From assembly GCA_013042375.1 (NCBI GenBank), contig JABDQH010000094.1, positions 19,573-83,572 of the forward strand: a DNA stretch of 64,000 nucleotides, in the 5' to 3' direction. Shown one piece after another: positions 1 to 10,208 of the stretch (position 1 is the first letter of the stretch; the number at the start of each line of letters is the position of its first letter). The position numbers and the translations under genes were made by a program. The DNA is from Woeseiaceae bacterium. GTDB lineage: Bacteria; Pseudomonadota; Gammaproteobacteria; Steroidobacterales; Woeseiaceae. The notes beneath the pieces are model-generated. The model saw only the letters and a list, made by a program, of their open reading frames with translations, was not told the origin of the DNA and ran no database searches.

Positions 1-2
1 TG

Positions 3-2252
3 GTGACCTACTCGGTCGCATTCGGCGTCGAAGGCAACGTCTCTGCGATGCCGCTCGATACGACAAGCCCGTTCGCCTGGCCGGCGCCATTGACGAACAA
101 CGCGCTCATCGACGATCTGCGCCACGCCGCCTGGAACGGGCGCGGCGAATACTACAGTGCGCAGGATCCGGACGAACTCATCACCGGGCTGCGCGGCGCA
201 CTGCGCTCGATCGAGAGTCGACTCGGATCGGCCGCTTCGGTCGCATTCAACACGGGTGCGCTGAGCACGAATTCCGAGGTTTACCTGTCACTGTTCAACA
301 GCGAAAAGTGGAGCGGTGACCTTCTCGCCTATGCGCTCGACCCGAATACCGGCGACGTCAGCACGACGCCGCAATGGTCGGCCGCACAGCGATTGACCGC
401 GCGAGATCTTGGCGCCAGTCCGCGAACCATCCTGACCTACGATGGCAGCGACGGCATCCCGTTCCAGTGGTCGTCCCTGACGAGGGAACAGAAGCGGGAT
501 TTCCGCACCGATTCGTCCGGCACCCAGGACACGGAAGCATCGGGCATGGCCCGGCATGCCTGGATGCGCGGCGAGCGCGCCTGCGAATTCTCCTCGAGCG
601 AGACGTGCCTGCACGAAGACGGCGGCGACACCTTCGACACCAAGTCGCTGCGTGAACGTGCCACCCGCCTCGGTGACATCGTGCACTCGGGCCCAGTGTT
701 CGTGGGCGCCGCGGAATCGGACTGGCCCGACGTGCCGCCGTTCCCGAGCACGGTAGGCAATACCTATGGCGAGTTCCGCGATGCAACGGCATCGCGGGCC
801 GCCGTCGTCTATGTCGGCGGCAATGACGGCATGCTGCACGCATTCGCCAAGGAAAGCGGCCAGGAACTCTTCGCGTATGTCCCCGCATCGCTGTACTCCG
901 ACAGCGCTTCCGACGGACTGCACTACCTGTCCGATCCGGGTTATGCGCACCGCTACAGCGTCGACCTGACGGCGGCGATCGCCGACGTGTATGCGCCGAC
1001 GCGCGCCGGGGCCACCGCTGCGTGGCGCACGATCCTGGTCGGCGGCCTGCGCGCCGGTGGGCGGGGCCTGTTCGCACTCGACATCACGAACCCGACCGCG
1101 ATCAGCGAGAGCGCCGCAAGCGCCAGGAACACGGTCATGTGGGAATTCTCGAGCGTCGACGACGCCGACTTCGGGCACTCCTTCAGCCGACCGTCGATCG
1201 TTCCGATGAAAGGCACGGGCAACACGATTCGCTGGGCGGTCATTACGGGCAACGGCTACAACGATCTCGGTAGCGGCGAGGCAAAGCTGTTCGTTCTGTT
1301 CATCGAGGCAGGCCTCGACGGCACGTGGTCGGCGGGCGACTACGTCGAAATTTCGACGGGCGTCGGCAATAGGTCGGATCGCAATGGCCTGTCGACGCCA
1401 GCCGTGATCGACTCGGACGGCGACGGCCTCGCTGACCGCGCCTATGCCGGCGACCTTTACGGCAACATGTGGGCCTTCGACCTGTCCGGCACGAATACCG
1501 GCAGGTGGGACGTCGCGTACAAGCGTGGCCGCACGGCGCAACCGCTGTTCACGACCGCGGCCAACCAGCCGATCACGACGACGCCGGCCATCGTTCGCAA
1601 CAGCTCAATACCCACATCCTCACGCAATTCGCCGAACACGATGGTCATCTTCGGCACCGGCCAGTACCTGACGACGGGTGACGTTGCGTCGACCGACCTG
1701 CAGTCGATGTACGGCATCTGGGACTCGGGCGATGGTCAGCTGACGCGCAGCGACCTCGTCGAACAGGAGATCGACGAGGGCCTGACGGACGACGGTGTCG
1801 TCGGCCGCACGCTGACCGACAACAGCATCAACTTCGCGTCCGACCACGGCTGGTACATCGACCTGGCCGACTCGGGCGAGCGCATGGTGTCCGATGCCGT
1901 CATCCGTGGCGACCTCGTGTTCTTCAACTCGATGAATCCCGATACCGACCCTTGCCAGGCGGGCGGTTCCGGCTGGCTCATGGTCGCCAAGTGGATCAAC
2001 GGCGGCCGACCCGGTGAGATTGCTTTCGACCTGAACGGCGACAGGCAGCTCAACGACGAGGACACGATCAATAGCAATGCGGTGGCCGGTGTCCAGGTCG
2101 TCGGCATCCCGACCGCACCCGTGAACCTGTCGAACATTCGCTACACGTCGACAACCCAGACACGAGGCGGCAGCACGATCGAGACCACCGACATTCTCAA
2201 GTCCGGCGGGCCCAGAACAGGCCGCCTGTCGTGGGAAGAGCTGACACCTTGA
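3..2252 (+). CDS. pilY1: Type IV pilus PilY1-family protein, C-terminal part (5' end outside window)
   Basis: ORF open at window edge; beta-propeller-like VYVGGNDGMLHAF, FGTGQYL and Ca-loop DSDGDGLAD typical of PilY1; followed by pilin gene. Confidence 0.85.
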   Translation: MTYSVAFGVEGNVSAMPLDTTSPFAWPAPLTNNALIDDLRHAAWNGRGEYYSAQDPDELITGLRGALRSIESRLGSAASVAFNTGALSTNSEVYLSLFNSEKWSGDLLAYALDPNTGDVSTTPQWSAAQRLTARDLGASPRTILTYDGSDGIPFQWSSLTREQKRDFRTDSSGTQDTEASGMARHAWMRGERACEFSSSETCLHEDGGDTFDTKSLRERATRLGDIVHSGPVFVGAAESDWPDVPPFPSTVGNTYGEFRDATASRAAVVYVGGNDGMLHAFAKESGQELFAYVPASLYSDSASDGLHYLSDPGYAHRYSVDLTAAIADVYAPTRAGATAAWRTILVGGLRAGGRGLFALDITNPTAISESAASARNTVMWEFSSVDDADFGHSFSRPSIVPMKGTGNTIRWAVITGNGYNDLGSGEAKLFVLFIEAGLDGTWSAGDYVEISTGVGNRSDRNGLSTPAVIDSDGDGLADRAYAGDLYGNMWAFDLSGTNTGRWDVAYKRGRTAQPLFTTAANQPITTTPAIVRNSSIPTSSRNSPNTMVIFGTGQYLTTGDVASTDLQSMYGIWDSGDGQLTRSDLVEQEIDEGLTDDGVVGRTLTDNSINFASDHGWYIDLADSGERMVSDAVIRGDLVFFNSMNPDTDPCQAGGSGWLMVAKWINGGRPGEIAFDLNGDRQLNDEDTINSNAVAGVQVVGIPTAPVNLSNIRYTSTTQTRGGSTIETTDILKSGGPRTGRLSWEELTP

Positions 2253-2272
2253 GGCGCGGTCCGCAGGAGGAC

Positions 2273-2617
2273 ATGTACATGCGTAAACTTCGACTGACCG
2301 CGGCTATAGTCGCACTGGCACTGACCGGCATCGCGGCGGCCCAGGGACTTCCCAACTATTATCCGGCGGAAGGATTCCAGCGCACGGCGATGGTCGACAT
2401 GCTGTATCCCGAGGCCCAGCGCATCGTTATCGGCGATCTCAGTTACACCTACTCATCGAACGTCGTCGTGCACTCGCTGAAATCGTTCAGCGTGCCCTTA
2501 TCGCGCCTCAAACCGGGCACTCGCGTCGCCTTCAAGACGCTGGAGAATCGCGGCCGCGTGATTACCGAGATCTGGCTGCTGCCCGACAACTACGACGATG
2601 GCGCGGGCCGTCGTTGA
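2273..2617 (+). CDS. Small secreted protein, PilY2-like
   Basis: Signal peptide MRKLRLTAAIVALALTGIAAAQ; position between pilY1 and pilE. Confidence 0.55.
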   Translation: MYMRKLRLTAAIVALALTGIAAAQGLPNYYPAEGFQRTAMVDMLYPEAQRIVIGDLSYTYSSNVVVHSLKSFSVPLSRLKPGTRVAFKTLENRGRVITEIWLLPDNYDDGAGRR

Positions 2618-3090
2618 GACAAGGAACCCATGCATTGAAAACACCGGATAACAGGCGACAACGGGGCGTAACGCTCGTGGAACTCATGATCGTCGTGTCC
2701 ATCATCGCGATCATCGCGGCCGTGGGCTACCCGAACTACATCGAGAGCGTGCGCAAGACGCGGCGGGCCGATTGCGCCGGCGCCCTGGCGCTCCTGGCGA
2801 ACGCCATGGAGCGGCACTACTCGATCACGGGCAGCTACCTGGGCGCGGCGGATGGCGGCGGCAACACGGGCGCACCCGCCGTTTTCAACACGGCCTGCCC
2901 GATCGACGGCGGCAACGCAACTTACAACCTGACGATTTCCGCCGCGACCGCAACGACGTACAGCCTGCAGGCGGCACCGACGGGCGGACAGGCTAACGAC
3001 AAATGCGGCACGATGACGTTGACCAACACGGGCGTGAAAGGCGTCGCGGACGCCTCATCGGGCTACGACTGGCAGAAGTGCTGGCGCTGA
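2614..3090 (+). CDS. pilE: Type IV pilin (PilE-like)
   Basis: Prepilin motif RGVTLVELMIVVSIIAIIAAVGYPNY; C-terminal Cys pair. Confidence 0.9.
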   Translation: MRQGTHALKTPDNRRQRGVTLVELMIVVSIIAIIAAVGYPNYIESVRKTRRADCAGALALLANAMERHYSITGSYLGAADGGGNTGAPAVFNTACPIDGGNATYNLTISAATATTYSLQAAPTGGQANDKCGTMTLTNTGVKGVADASSGYDWQKCWR

Positions 3091-3103
3091 TTGGGACCAA
3101 GGT

Positions 3104-3439
3104 TCAGGCGGAGCACTCGGCCTCGCCGCAGTAGATGTCGTGCAACAGGTTGATGATGCGGTCGGTCGGTCCGCTCGCCAGCGAATAGTAAATCGTCTGT
3201 GACTCGCGCCGCGTGTCGACGAGTCCCTGCTGGCGCAGCCGGGCGAGTTGCTGAGACAGCGCCGACTGGCTCAGCGGAATCAGTTCGTTGAGCTCCCCGA
3301 CAGAGCGCTCGCCCTCGGCCAGCAAACACAGGATCATCAGGCGGCTTTCGTTACCCAGCGCCTTCATGAGGCCGGCCGCATCCGATGCGTGGTCCTGCAT
3401 GTCGGCGGCCGCGGGAACTCGAGTGTTTTTCTTGCTCAT
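3104..3439 (-). CDS. ArsR/SmtB-family transcriptional regulator
   Basis: LMKALGNESRLMILCLLAEGERSVGELNELIPLSQSALSQQLARLRQQGLV helix-turn-helix. Confidence 0.88.
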   Translation of the reverse strand: MSKKNTRVPAAADMQDHASDAAGLMKALGNESRLMILCLLAEGERSVGELNELIPLSQSALSQQLARLRQQGLVDTRRESQTIYYSLASGPTDRIINLLHDIYCGEAECSA

Positions 3440-3597
3440 GAAGCTCGAATATAAGGAATAATATATTAGAAGTCCATAATTTAGCATTTTCTTGTGTTGC
3501 TGCGCACCCTCGCGCGGACACTTGTTATATAATCGCCGGCCTCCGCCGGGCCGCCGCGCCCGCACCGAATAAAGATCGATACCCTCCGGAGCAAATC

Positions 3598-4110
3598 GTG
3601 AGTCGGGACCAGAAATTTTTTGACATGTATTCCCTCATCATCGGCGTGCTGGTGGTCTTCGCCCTCGGCATTTTCGTGCTGGCCACGAAGATGTCGGACA
3701 GGACGCAGGGCGTCTACAAGCGCGATACAGCCGAGTACCAGGCCGCGGTCGCGGAGCGCATTCGCCCGGTGGGCGCGGTCTACATGCCCGGCGAGGAACG
3801 GGAGGCGCCCGTTCCCGTTGCCGAGACGATAGCGGAACCCGAACCGGTTGCCGCGGCCATGACGGGCCCGCAGGTCTACAACATGGCCTGCAACGCCTGT
3901 CACGGCACAGGCGCGGCCGGCGCGCCGATCCTCGGTAACGTGGATCAGTGGACCGACCGCATCGCGCAGGGCATCGACGTGCTCAGGAAACACGCAATCG
4001 AGGGCTTCGCGGGCTCGGCAGGCGTCATGCCACCGAAGGGCGGCTTCGTGAACCTGTCGGACGCGGAGGTCAGCGACGCCGTCGACTACATGGTCGAAGA
4101 ATCGTCTTAG
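3598..4110 (+). CDS. Cytochrome c5-family protein
   Basis: N-terminal TM helix, single CNACH haem motif, GVMPPKGG. Confidence 0.88.
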   Translation: MSRDQKFFDMYSLIIGVLVVFALGIFVLATKMSDRTQGVYKRDTAEYQAAVAERIRPVGAVYMPGEEREAPVPVAETIAEPEPVAAAMTGPQVYNMACNACHGTGAAGAPILGNVDQWTDRIAQGIDVLRKHAIEGFAGSAGVMPPKGGFVNLSDAEVSDAVDYMVEESS

Positions 4111-4121
4111 GGACGAGGCAT

Positions 4122-4190
4122 TGTGGGAGGGCCTTCAGGCCCGAATACATTCGCGGCCCAGGTGCCCTCGGGGTATGAAGCCGCTCCCAC
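4122..4190. repeat. REP-like palindromic repeat copy a
   Basis: TGTGGGAGGGCCTTCAGGCCC...GAAGCCGCTCCCAC; shares interior CGCGGCCCAGGTGCCCTCGGGGTAT with inverted copy at 36020-36105. Confidence 0.8.
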
Positions 4191-4201
4191 GAGATTGGCT
4201 C

Positions 4202-5704
4202 CTACGTACGTCGATCAAAACATCGTAAAGACAGCGCCTCCGCGATGTGCGGGGGACCTATTTCTTTGCTCGCCGCTAAGTCGGCGATCGTGCGCGACAC
4301 GCGCAGCACCCGATGGTGCGAACGCGCCGACAGGTTGAAGCGCTCGGTTGCCGCCTCGAGCAGGCGCCAGCTCTCGTCGTCGAGTTCGCAGAAGTTATCG
4401 AGATCGCTTCCTTCGAGGCGCGCATTGGTGACGCCGGCACGCTCGATCTGCAGGGCCTGAGCGCATTGCACACGCCCGGCGACAGTCGCGCTGTCTTCGC
4501 CGCATTGGTCTCGATTGCGAAGCACCTGCGCCGCCGGTCTCAGGACCTCGACGTGCAAATCGATGCGATCGAGCAGCGGGCCGGAGACCTTGTTGCGATA
4601 GGTGGCGACGCGGTCGCGGCTGCAGCGGCAGTCGGCCTGCGCGTCGCCGAGGTAACCGCAGGGACACGGGTTCATCGCCGCGACCAGCTGGAAGCGCGCC
4701 GGGAAGCTCGCGTGTGCGCCGGCGCGGGCGATGCGAATCACGCCCGTCTCGAGCGGTTCACGCAGCGCCTCGAGCACATTGCGATTGAACTCGGGCAACT
4801 CGTCCAGGAACAGTACGCCGTTATGCGCCCGCGAGATTTCGCCCGGTGACAGTATTCGCCCCCCGCCGACGAGCGCCGCCGCGGATGCCGAATGGTGCGG
4901 CGCCCGAAATGGCCGGGCGCGCCAGCGGCTCGCCTCCACGGGCGCACCGGCGAGGGAACTGACCGCCGCCGATTCGAGTGCCTCGTCGCGTGACATCGCG
5001 GGCTGGATGCCGGCCAGGCGACGCGCCAGCATGCTCTTGCCCGTGCCCGGCGGCCCGACGAACAGCAGGTTGTGATTACCGGCCGCGGCAATCTCGAGCG
5101 CGCGCTTGGCGAACGGCTGCCCCTTCACGTCGGCGAGGTTGGCACGACACTGGGATGTCGCGGGTAACGGCGCAGCCGTCGCAGGCGCGATCGGCTCGCT
5201 GCCGACGAGATGTGCCGTCACCTCTCGCAAGGACGATGCCGGGTACACGGTCGCTTCGGCCAGGACCGCCTCACTCGCATTGGCGCTCGGCACGATGACG
5301 CTGCGCTGCGCATCGTGTGCCCGGATGACGGCCGGCAAGAGTCCGGGCACGGGGCGCAACGTTCCATCGAGCGCGAGTTCGCCGTATACCTCGACGCCCT
5401 CGAGTGCGGCAGCCGGAAAGCGCTTCTGGGCGGCCAGCAGGCCGAGCGCGATCGCGAGATCGTAGCGCCCGCCGGTCTTGCGCATCTCGGCCGGGCCGAG
5501 GCTTACCGTGATGCGCGACTGCGGCCAGTCGAAACCCGAGCTGATGATGGCGCCGCGCACGCGGTCCTTGCTCTCGCGCACGGCCGTTTCGGGCATACCG
5601 ACGAGATTGAAGACCGGCAGGCCGCCGGACAGGAAGACCTCGATCGTGACAGGTGGCGCCTCGGTGCCGTACTGCGCGCGGCAATGCAGTATCGCAAGTC
5701 CCAT
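4202..5704 (-). CDS. yifB: YifB/ComM-family Mg chelatase-like AAA ATPase
   Basis: GPPGTGKSMLARRLAGI Walker A, NPCPCGYLGD, ISRAHNGVLFLDELPEF. Confidence 0.93.
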   Translation of the reverse strand: MGLAILHCRAQYGTEAPPVTIEVFLSGGLPVFNLVGMPETAVRESKDRVRGAIISSGFDWPQSRITVSLGPAEMRKTGGRYDLAIALGLLAAQKRFPAAALEGVEVYGELALDGTLRPVPGLLPAVIRAHDAQRSVIVPSANASEAVLAEATVYPASSLREVTAHLVGSEPIAPATAAPLPATSQCRANLADVKGQPFAKRALEIAAAGNHNLLFVGPPGTGKSMLARRLAGIQPAMSRDEALESAAVSSLAGAPVEASRWRARPFRAPHHSASAAALVGGGRILSPGEISRAHNGVLFLDELPEFNRNVLEALREPLETGVIRIARAGAHASFPARFQLVAAMNPCPCGYLGDAQADCRCSRDRVATYRNKVSGPLLDRIDLHVEVLRPAAQVLRNRDQCGEDSATVAGRVQCAQALQIERAGVTNARLEGSDLDNFCELDDESWRLLEAATERFNLSARSHHRVLRVSRTIADLAASKEIGPPHIAEALSLRCFDRRT

Positions 5705-5733
5705 CGGCCCTCCGTGGCCAACCAGCAATGGGT

Positions 5734-5758
5734 GGATGGGCTAAAAGCCCTCCCACAT
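5734..5758. repeat. REP-like repeat copy b (partial)
   Basis: TGGATGGGCTAAAAGCCCTCCCACA between yifB and ubiK. Confidence 0.6.
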
Positions 5759-5998
5759 CTAGTCGCGGCTTTCCATTTCCGCTACGCGCGCCTCGAGCGC
5801 CTCGAGCTTCTCGCGCGTCCGGGCTAGCACGGCCTCCTGGACATCGAATTCCTCGCGCGTGACAAGGTCGAGCTTGTTGAGCGAGGTGCGCAATACGCCA
5901 CGAAAATTCTGCTCGAGATCCTCGCGCATCGCGCGCAGGCCGCCCGGCACCGCATCGGCGAGTTTCCTCGCAATGTTTTCCAGTGATTCGTCGTTCAT
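5759..5998 (-). CDS. ubiK: Ubiquinone biosynthesis accessory factor UbiK
   Basis: MNDESLENIARKLADAVPGGLRAMREDLEQNFRGVLRTSLNKLDLVTREEFDVQ; adjacent to yifB. Confidence 0.88.
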   Translation of the reverse strand: MNDESLENIARKLADAVPGGLRAMREDLEQNFRGVLRTSLNKLDLVTREEFDVQEAVLARTREKLEALEARVAEMESRD

Positions 5999-6063
5999 GG
6001 CGACGTGATACCCGAGCGACCCGCAAAACGCCAGACCCAAAACGGTGCGAACCCCGGATTTAT

Positions 6064-6080
6064 TGCACCACAGGCGTGCG
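6064..6080 (+). promoter_or_regulatory. Candidate NtrC-binding site
   Basis: TGCACCACAGGCGTGCG versus TGCAC-N7-GTGCA (one mismatch), about 70 bp upstream of sigma54-like promoter. Confidence 0.5.
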
Positions 6081-6132
6081 CGGCCGATGCGTGCGCTATC
6101 TCAACACACGGATTAATAACGGGTTTTTATTT

Positions 6133-6149
6133 TTGGCACGGAATCTGCT
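6133..6149 (+). promoter_or_regulatory. Candidate sigma54 (-24/-12) promoter
   Basis: TTGGCACGGAATCTGCT versus YTGGCACGrNNNTTGCW (one mismatch). Confidence 0.7.
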
Positions 6150-6190
6150 CCAGGGAGACTGAATTCGAAATCTTCAACGGAGTTTGAGCC

Positions 6191-6844
6191 ATGAAAGTCT
6201 TTGCAAAAACCACCGTCGCCGTGCTGCTCGCGACCTCATGCAGCCTCGCACAGGCCGACGTGTCCGCGAATCTCGGCTACATGAGTGAGTACCATTTCCG
6301 CGGCATCCTGCAGAAGGTCTCCTCGGTCAGCGGCGGGATCGACTATGAATCCGGCGGCTTTTACGTCGGGACCTGGGCCGCCGACGTCGGCGACAACTAC
6401 TACGAGTCCGGTAGCGGGCTGGAGATCGACGGCTACTTCGGCTACGGCACGGAAGTTGGCGACGTGGCCCTGAGCATCGGCTACACGGGCTACTTCTATA
6501 CGGGCGACTTCGACGACACCTACCAGGAGATCAACCTGGGCGCGGGTTTCGGGCCGCTGTCGCTCGACGTCGCCATCGGCACCTGGGACAACGACTTCGA
6601 CCCGCTTACGGACGGCGACCAGGACGACTACACGTTCGTCTCGCTCACCTTCGAACACGAAGGCTTCTACGGCACCCTCGGAACGTTCTCGCAGGACGCC
6701 GACGGTGACTACCTGGAGCTCGGCTACGGCACGACGATTTCCGAGATCGACGTCGGCCTGTCGCTCATTTTCGCGAACGACGATCTCATCGGAGAAGCCG
6801 ACGAGTCGCTCGTATTCACGATCGGCAAGTCCTTCGATCTCTGA
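6191..6844 (+). CDS. TorF-family putative porin
   Basis: Signal peptide then VSANLGYMSEYHFRGILQ and repeated beta-strand pattern ending in aromatic/F-type terminus (GKSFDL). Confidence 0.85.
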   Translation: MKVFAKTTVAVLLATSCSLAQADVSANLGYMSEYHFRGILQKVSSVSGGIDYESGGFYVGTWAADVGDNYYESGSGLEIDGYFGYGTEVGDVALSIGYTGYFYTGDFDDTYQEINLGAGFGPLSLDVAIGTWDNDFDPLTDGDQDDYTFVSLTFEHEGFYGTLGTFSQDADGDYLELGYGTTISEIDVGLSLIFANDDLIGEADESLVFTIGKSFDL

Positions 6845-7201
<357 letters not shown>

Positions 7202-7219
7202 GAACACGGAGGAAATATC

Positions 7220-8494
7220 GTGGACGCAACCAATATAGCGGCGCAGGTCACCGAACTCTCGTACGCGCTGGACACTTTTTACTTTCTCGTCTGTGGCGCG
7301 CTCGTCATGTGGATGGCGGCGGGCTTCACAATGCTCGAGTCGGGCCTCGTGCGCGCCAAGAACACGGCCGAGATTCTCACCAAGAACGTCGGCCTCTACT
7401 CGATCGCCTGCATCATGTACATGCTGGTCGGTTACTCGATCATGTACCCGGGCGACTTCGAAGGCGGGATCTTTCAATCGCTCTCGACCATCGGTTCCGG
7501 CCTGCTCGGTTCCGACGATAATAATGCCGCGACCGTCATGGCCGGCGACGCTTACTACTCGAACCTGTCGGACTTCTTCTTCCAGGTCGTGTTCGTCGCC
7601 ACGGCGATGTCGATCGTCTCGGGTGCCGTCGCCGAACGCATGAAGCTGTGGTCGTTCTTCATGTTCGCGGTCGTCCTAACCGGCTTTATTTACCCGGTGC
7701 AGGGCTTCTGGAAGTGGGGCAGCGGCTGGCTCAACACAGGCGGGTTTCTCGACTTCGCGGGATCCGGCGTCGTGCACATGTGTGGCGCAGCAGCCGCGCT
7801 GGCAGGCGTGCTGCTGCTCGGCGCACGCAAGGGCAAGTACGGCCCGGGCGGCCAGGTCAACGCTATACCAGGCGCCAACCTGCCGCTCGCCGCAATCGGT
7901 ACCCTGATCCTGTGGCTCGGCTGGTTCGGCTTCAACGGCGGTTCGCAGCTGCAGGTCACGGGCGTCGACAACGCCAACGCCGTCGCGCTGATCTTCGTCA
8001 ATACCAACATGGCGGCGGCCGGCGGCCTGGTCTTCGCGCTGCTGCTGTCGCGCTTCTGGTTCGGCAAGGCCGACCTGACGATGGCGCTCAACGGCGCGCT
8101 CGCCGGCCTCGTCGCCATCACGGCAGAACCGCTGACGCCGTCGCCGTTCGCGGCCACGCTGATCGGCGCCGTGGGCGGCCTGCTGGTCGTCGCATCCATC
8201 GTCACCCTCGACAAGCTGAAGATCGACGATCCGGTCGGCGCCATCTCGGTGCACGGCGTGGTCGGCATCTGGGGCCTGCTGGCGGTGTGCTTCACAAACG
8301 AAGACGCTTCGCTGTTGTGGCAGCTGATCGGCATCGTCTCCATCTTCGCCTGGGTATTCGTGACCAGCCTCGTGGTCTGGTTCGTCCTCAAGAAGACCGT
8401 TGGAATCCGGGTCTCCGAGGAAGAGGAGTACGAAGGCGTCGATCTCGGCGAGTGCGGCCTCGAGGCCTATCCCGAGTTCACCTCGGCCGAGTAA
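7220..8494 (+). CDS. amtB: Ammonium transporter
   Basis: AGFTMLESGLVRAKN, GSGVVHMCGAAAALAG, GWFGFNGGSQL. Confidence 0.95.
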   Translation: MDATNIAAQVTELSYALDTFYFLVCGALVMWMAAGFTMLESGLVRAKNTAEILTKNVGLYSIACIMYMLVGYSIMYPGDFEGGIFQSLSTIGSGLLGSDDNNAATVMAGDAYYSNLSDFFFQVVFVATAMSIVSGAVAERMKLWSFFMFAVVLTGFIYPVQGFWKWGSGWLNTGGFLDFAGSGVVHMCGAAAALAGVLLLGARKGKYGPGGQVNAIPGANLPLAAIGTLILWLGWFGFNGGSQLQVTGVDNANAVALIFVNTNMAAAGGLVFALLLSRFWFGKADLTMALNGALAGLVAITAEPLTPSPFAATLIGAVGGLLVVASIVTLDKLKIDDPVGAISVHGVVGIWGLLAVCFTNEDASLLWQLIGIVSIFAWVFVTSLVVWFVLKKTVGIRVSEEEEYEGVDLGECGLEAYPEFTSAE

Positions 8495-8533
8495 ACGATC
8501 CCCCTGACCGGACTTTCCATAATCCGGTACCTT

Positions 8534-8562
8534 GTGGCGGGCCTTCGGGCCCGCCACTTTTA
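8534..8562 (+). terminator. Rho-independent terminator after amt
   Basis: GTGGCGGGCC-TTCG-GGCCCGCCAC-TTTTA perfect stem with T-run. Confidence 0.9.
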
Positions 8563-8643
8563 CTTCCGGGGTGCACCAATGTCCGAAATCGCCCGTGACC
8601 ACGATCACAGCCTGTCGGAGCCAGACATGCTTTAATTCCCTGT

Positions 8644-9111
8644 ATGGACAGCAGAAAGACAGCGCTCACCTTCCTGATCGCGGTACTGGCTCTCGCCGGC
8701 GCCGCGGCCGCCAGCGAGACGATCTACAAGTGGACTGACGACGATGGCAACGTCCACTACGAGGATCGTCCGAGCGGCGCCGCATCCGAGGAACGCCTGA
8801 AACTCAGCTATCAGCGCACGAGCGGTGCATCGGTTCAGCAGCGCGTGCAGGCCAGGCTCGATCGCCAGGCGGCGCGCGCTGAGGAACAGAGCATCAAGGA
8901 AGCGGCCCGCCAGGATGACGCCGACAAGACGGCAGCAGCAGCCGAGCGCGAGCAGGCCTGCGCTAACGCCCGTGCGCGGCTCGAGTCCTATCTCCAGTCC
9001 CGGCGCCTGTATCGCACCAGCGCGAGCGGCGAACGCGAATACCTCGACGATGCGGCGCGCGAGGACGCGCGGCGTAAAGCCGAGGAAAAAGTCAGCGAGT
9101 ACTGCTCCTGA
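8644..9111 (+). CDS. DUF4124 domain-containing protein
   Basis: Signal peptide, ETIYKWTDDDGNVHYEDRP. Confidence 0.85.
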   Translation: MDSRKTALTFLIAVLALAGAAAASETIYKWTDDDGNVHYEDRPSGAASEERLKLSYQRTSGASVQQRVQARLDRQAARAEEQSIKEAARQDDADKTAAAAEREQACANARARLESYLQSRRLYRTSASGEREYLDDAAREDARRKAEEKVSEYCS

Positions 9112-9161
9112 TCGCGACTGCGCCCGGGCGGTAACCGCCTGCGGGCGCTACAATGCCCGCC

Positions 9162-10208
9162 ATGTCCGAATCCGACGACACCCAGGTCTACCTGCCGGAT
9201 TTCTGCGCGGCCGGTACTCTGTTCGTCATCCTGCTCGTCGCCGAACTCGTGGCGATCGCGCTGACGCTGGCCGCGCATACACCGGACGGTGAGTTCCTGC
9301 TGGCACTGTCGCGCACGTCGTTCTTCGTTCTGTGGCTTGCACTGCTCGGTACGGCCGTCATGTGCCAGCTGCGCGGGTGGCTGGAAAGAGCCGGCAAGAC
9401 ACGCGCGTTCGTCATCAGTTTTCTCGTACTCGAGGCGCTGTGCCTGGTGGTCGCCGAACTTGCCTGGCAGATCCCGGTTCGCATCGTCGGTGTCGTCGTC
9501 ATCGAGGAGCCGCATGCGACGTTCCTGTTGCGCACGATGGCCATCAGCTCGATCTTCATCGCGCTCGCGATGCGCTACCTGTACGTATCGAGTGAATGGC
9601 GGCGCAGTATCGTGCTCGAGGCCCAGGCACGCATCAGCGCACTGCAGGCACTCATTCGCCCGCACTTCCTGTTCAACAGCATGAACACGATCGCGTCGCT
9701 GACCCGCAGCGATCCGCGCCAGGCCGAAGAGGCGGTCGAGGACCTGTCCGACCTGTTGCGCGCGAGCCTGTCCGGTACGCGCGACCGTACCAGCATCAAG
9801 GAAGAGCTCGAGGTATCGGCTATCTACCAGCGCATAGAGAAGCTCCGCCTCGGCGAACGCCTCAACATCCGCTGGGACATCGAAGACCTGCCGATGCGGG
9901 CGCGCATACCAAGCCTGACGATACAGCCGCTCATAGAAAACGCGATCTACCACGGCATCGAACTGCTGCCCGACGGCGGCGAGGTCGTCGTGAGCGGCAG
10001 GCGCGACGGCAAGTACCTCGAAATCTCGGTGGCGAATCCCGTCGCTCCCGGCAAGTCACGCGATGCCGCCGGGAACAAGATGGCCCTGTCCAATATTCGC
10101 CAGCGCTTCGAACTCGCCTACGGCCACCGCGCGACTGTCGATATCGACGACAGTAGTGATGCCTACAAGGTAACGCTGCGTTTTCCCGCGACGGAGGATG
10201 ACGCGTGA
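9162..10208 (+). CDS. algZ: Sensor histidine kinase, LytS/AlgZ (FimS) type
   Basis: ARISALQALIRPHFLFNSMNTIASL; paired with LytTR regulator. Confidence 0.88.
   Translation: MSESDDTQVYLPDFCAAGTLFVILLVAELVAIALTLAAHTPDGEFLLALSRTSFFVLWLALLGTAVMCQLRGWLERAGKTRAFVISFLVLEALCLVVAELAWQIPVRIVGVVVIEEPHATFLLRTMAISSIFIALAMRYLYVSSEWRRSIVLEAQARISALQALIRPHFLFNSMNTIASLTRSDPRQAEEAVEDLSDLLRASLSGTRDRTSIKEELEVSAIYQRIEKLRLGERLNIRWDIEDLPMRARIPSLTIQPLIENAIYHGIELLPDGGEVVVSGRRDGKYLEISVANPVAPGKSRDAAGNKMALSNIRQRFELAYGHRATVDIDDSSDAYKVTLRFPATEDDA

Noticed and set aside
288-1541. 417-aa minus-strand ORF opposite pilY1
   Set aside because: High-GC antisense shadow; low-complexity Arg/Ala/Val composition and no recognisable domain.
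8534-8562. Treating the GTGGCGGGCC hairpin after amt as another REP copy
   Set aside because: Perfect stem with TTCG loop and T-tract immediately after a stop codon; a normal terminator without the GTGGGAG core.
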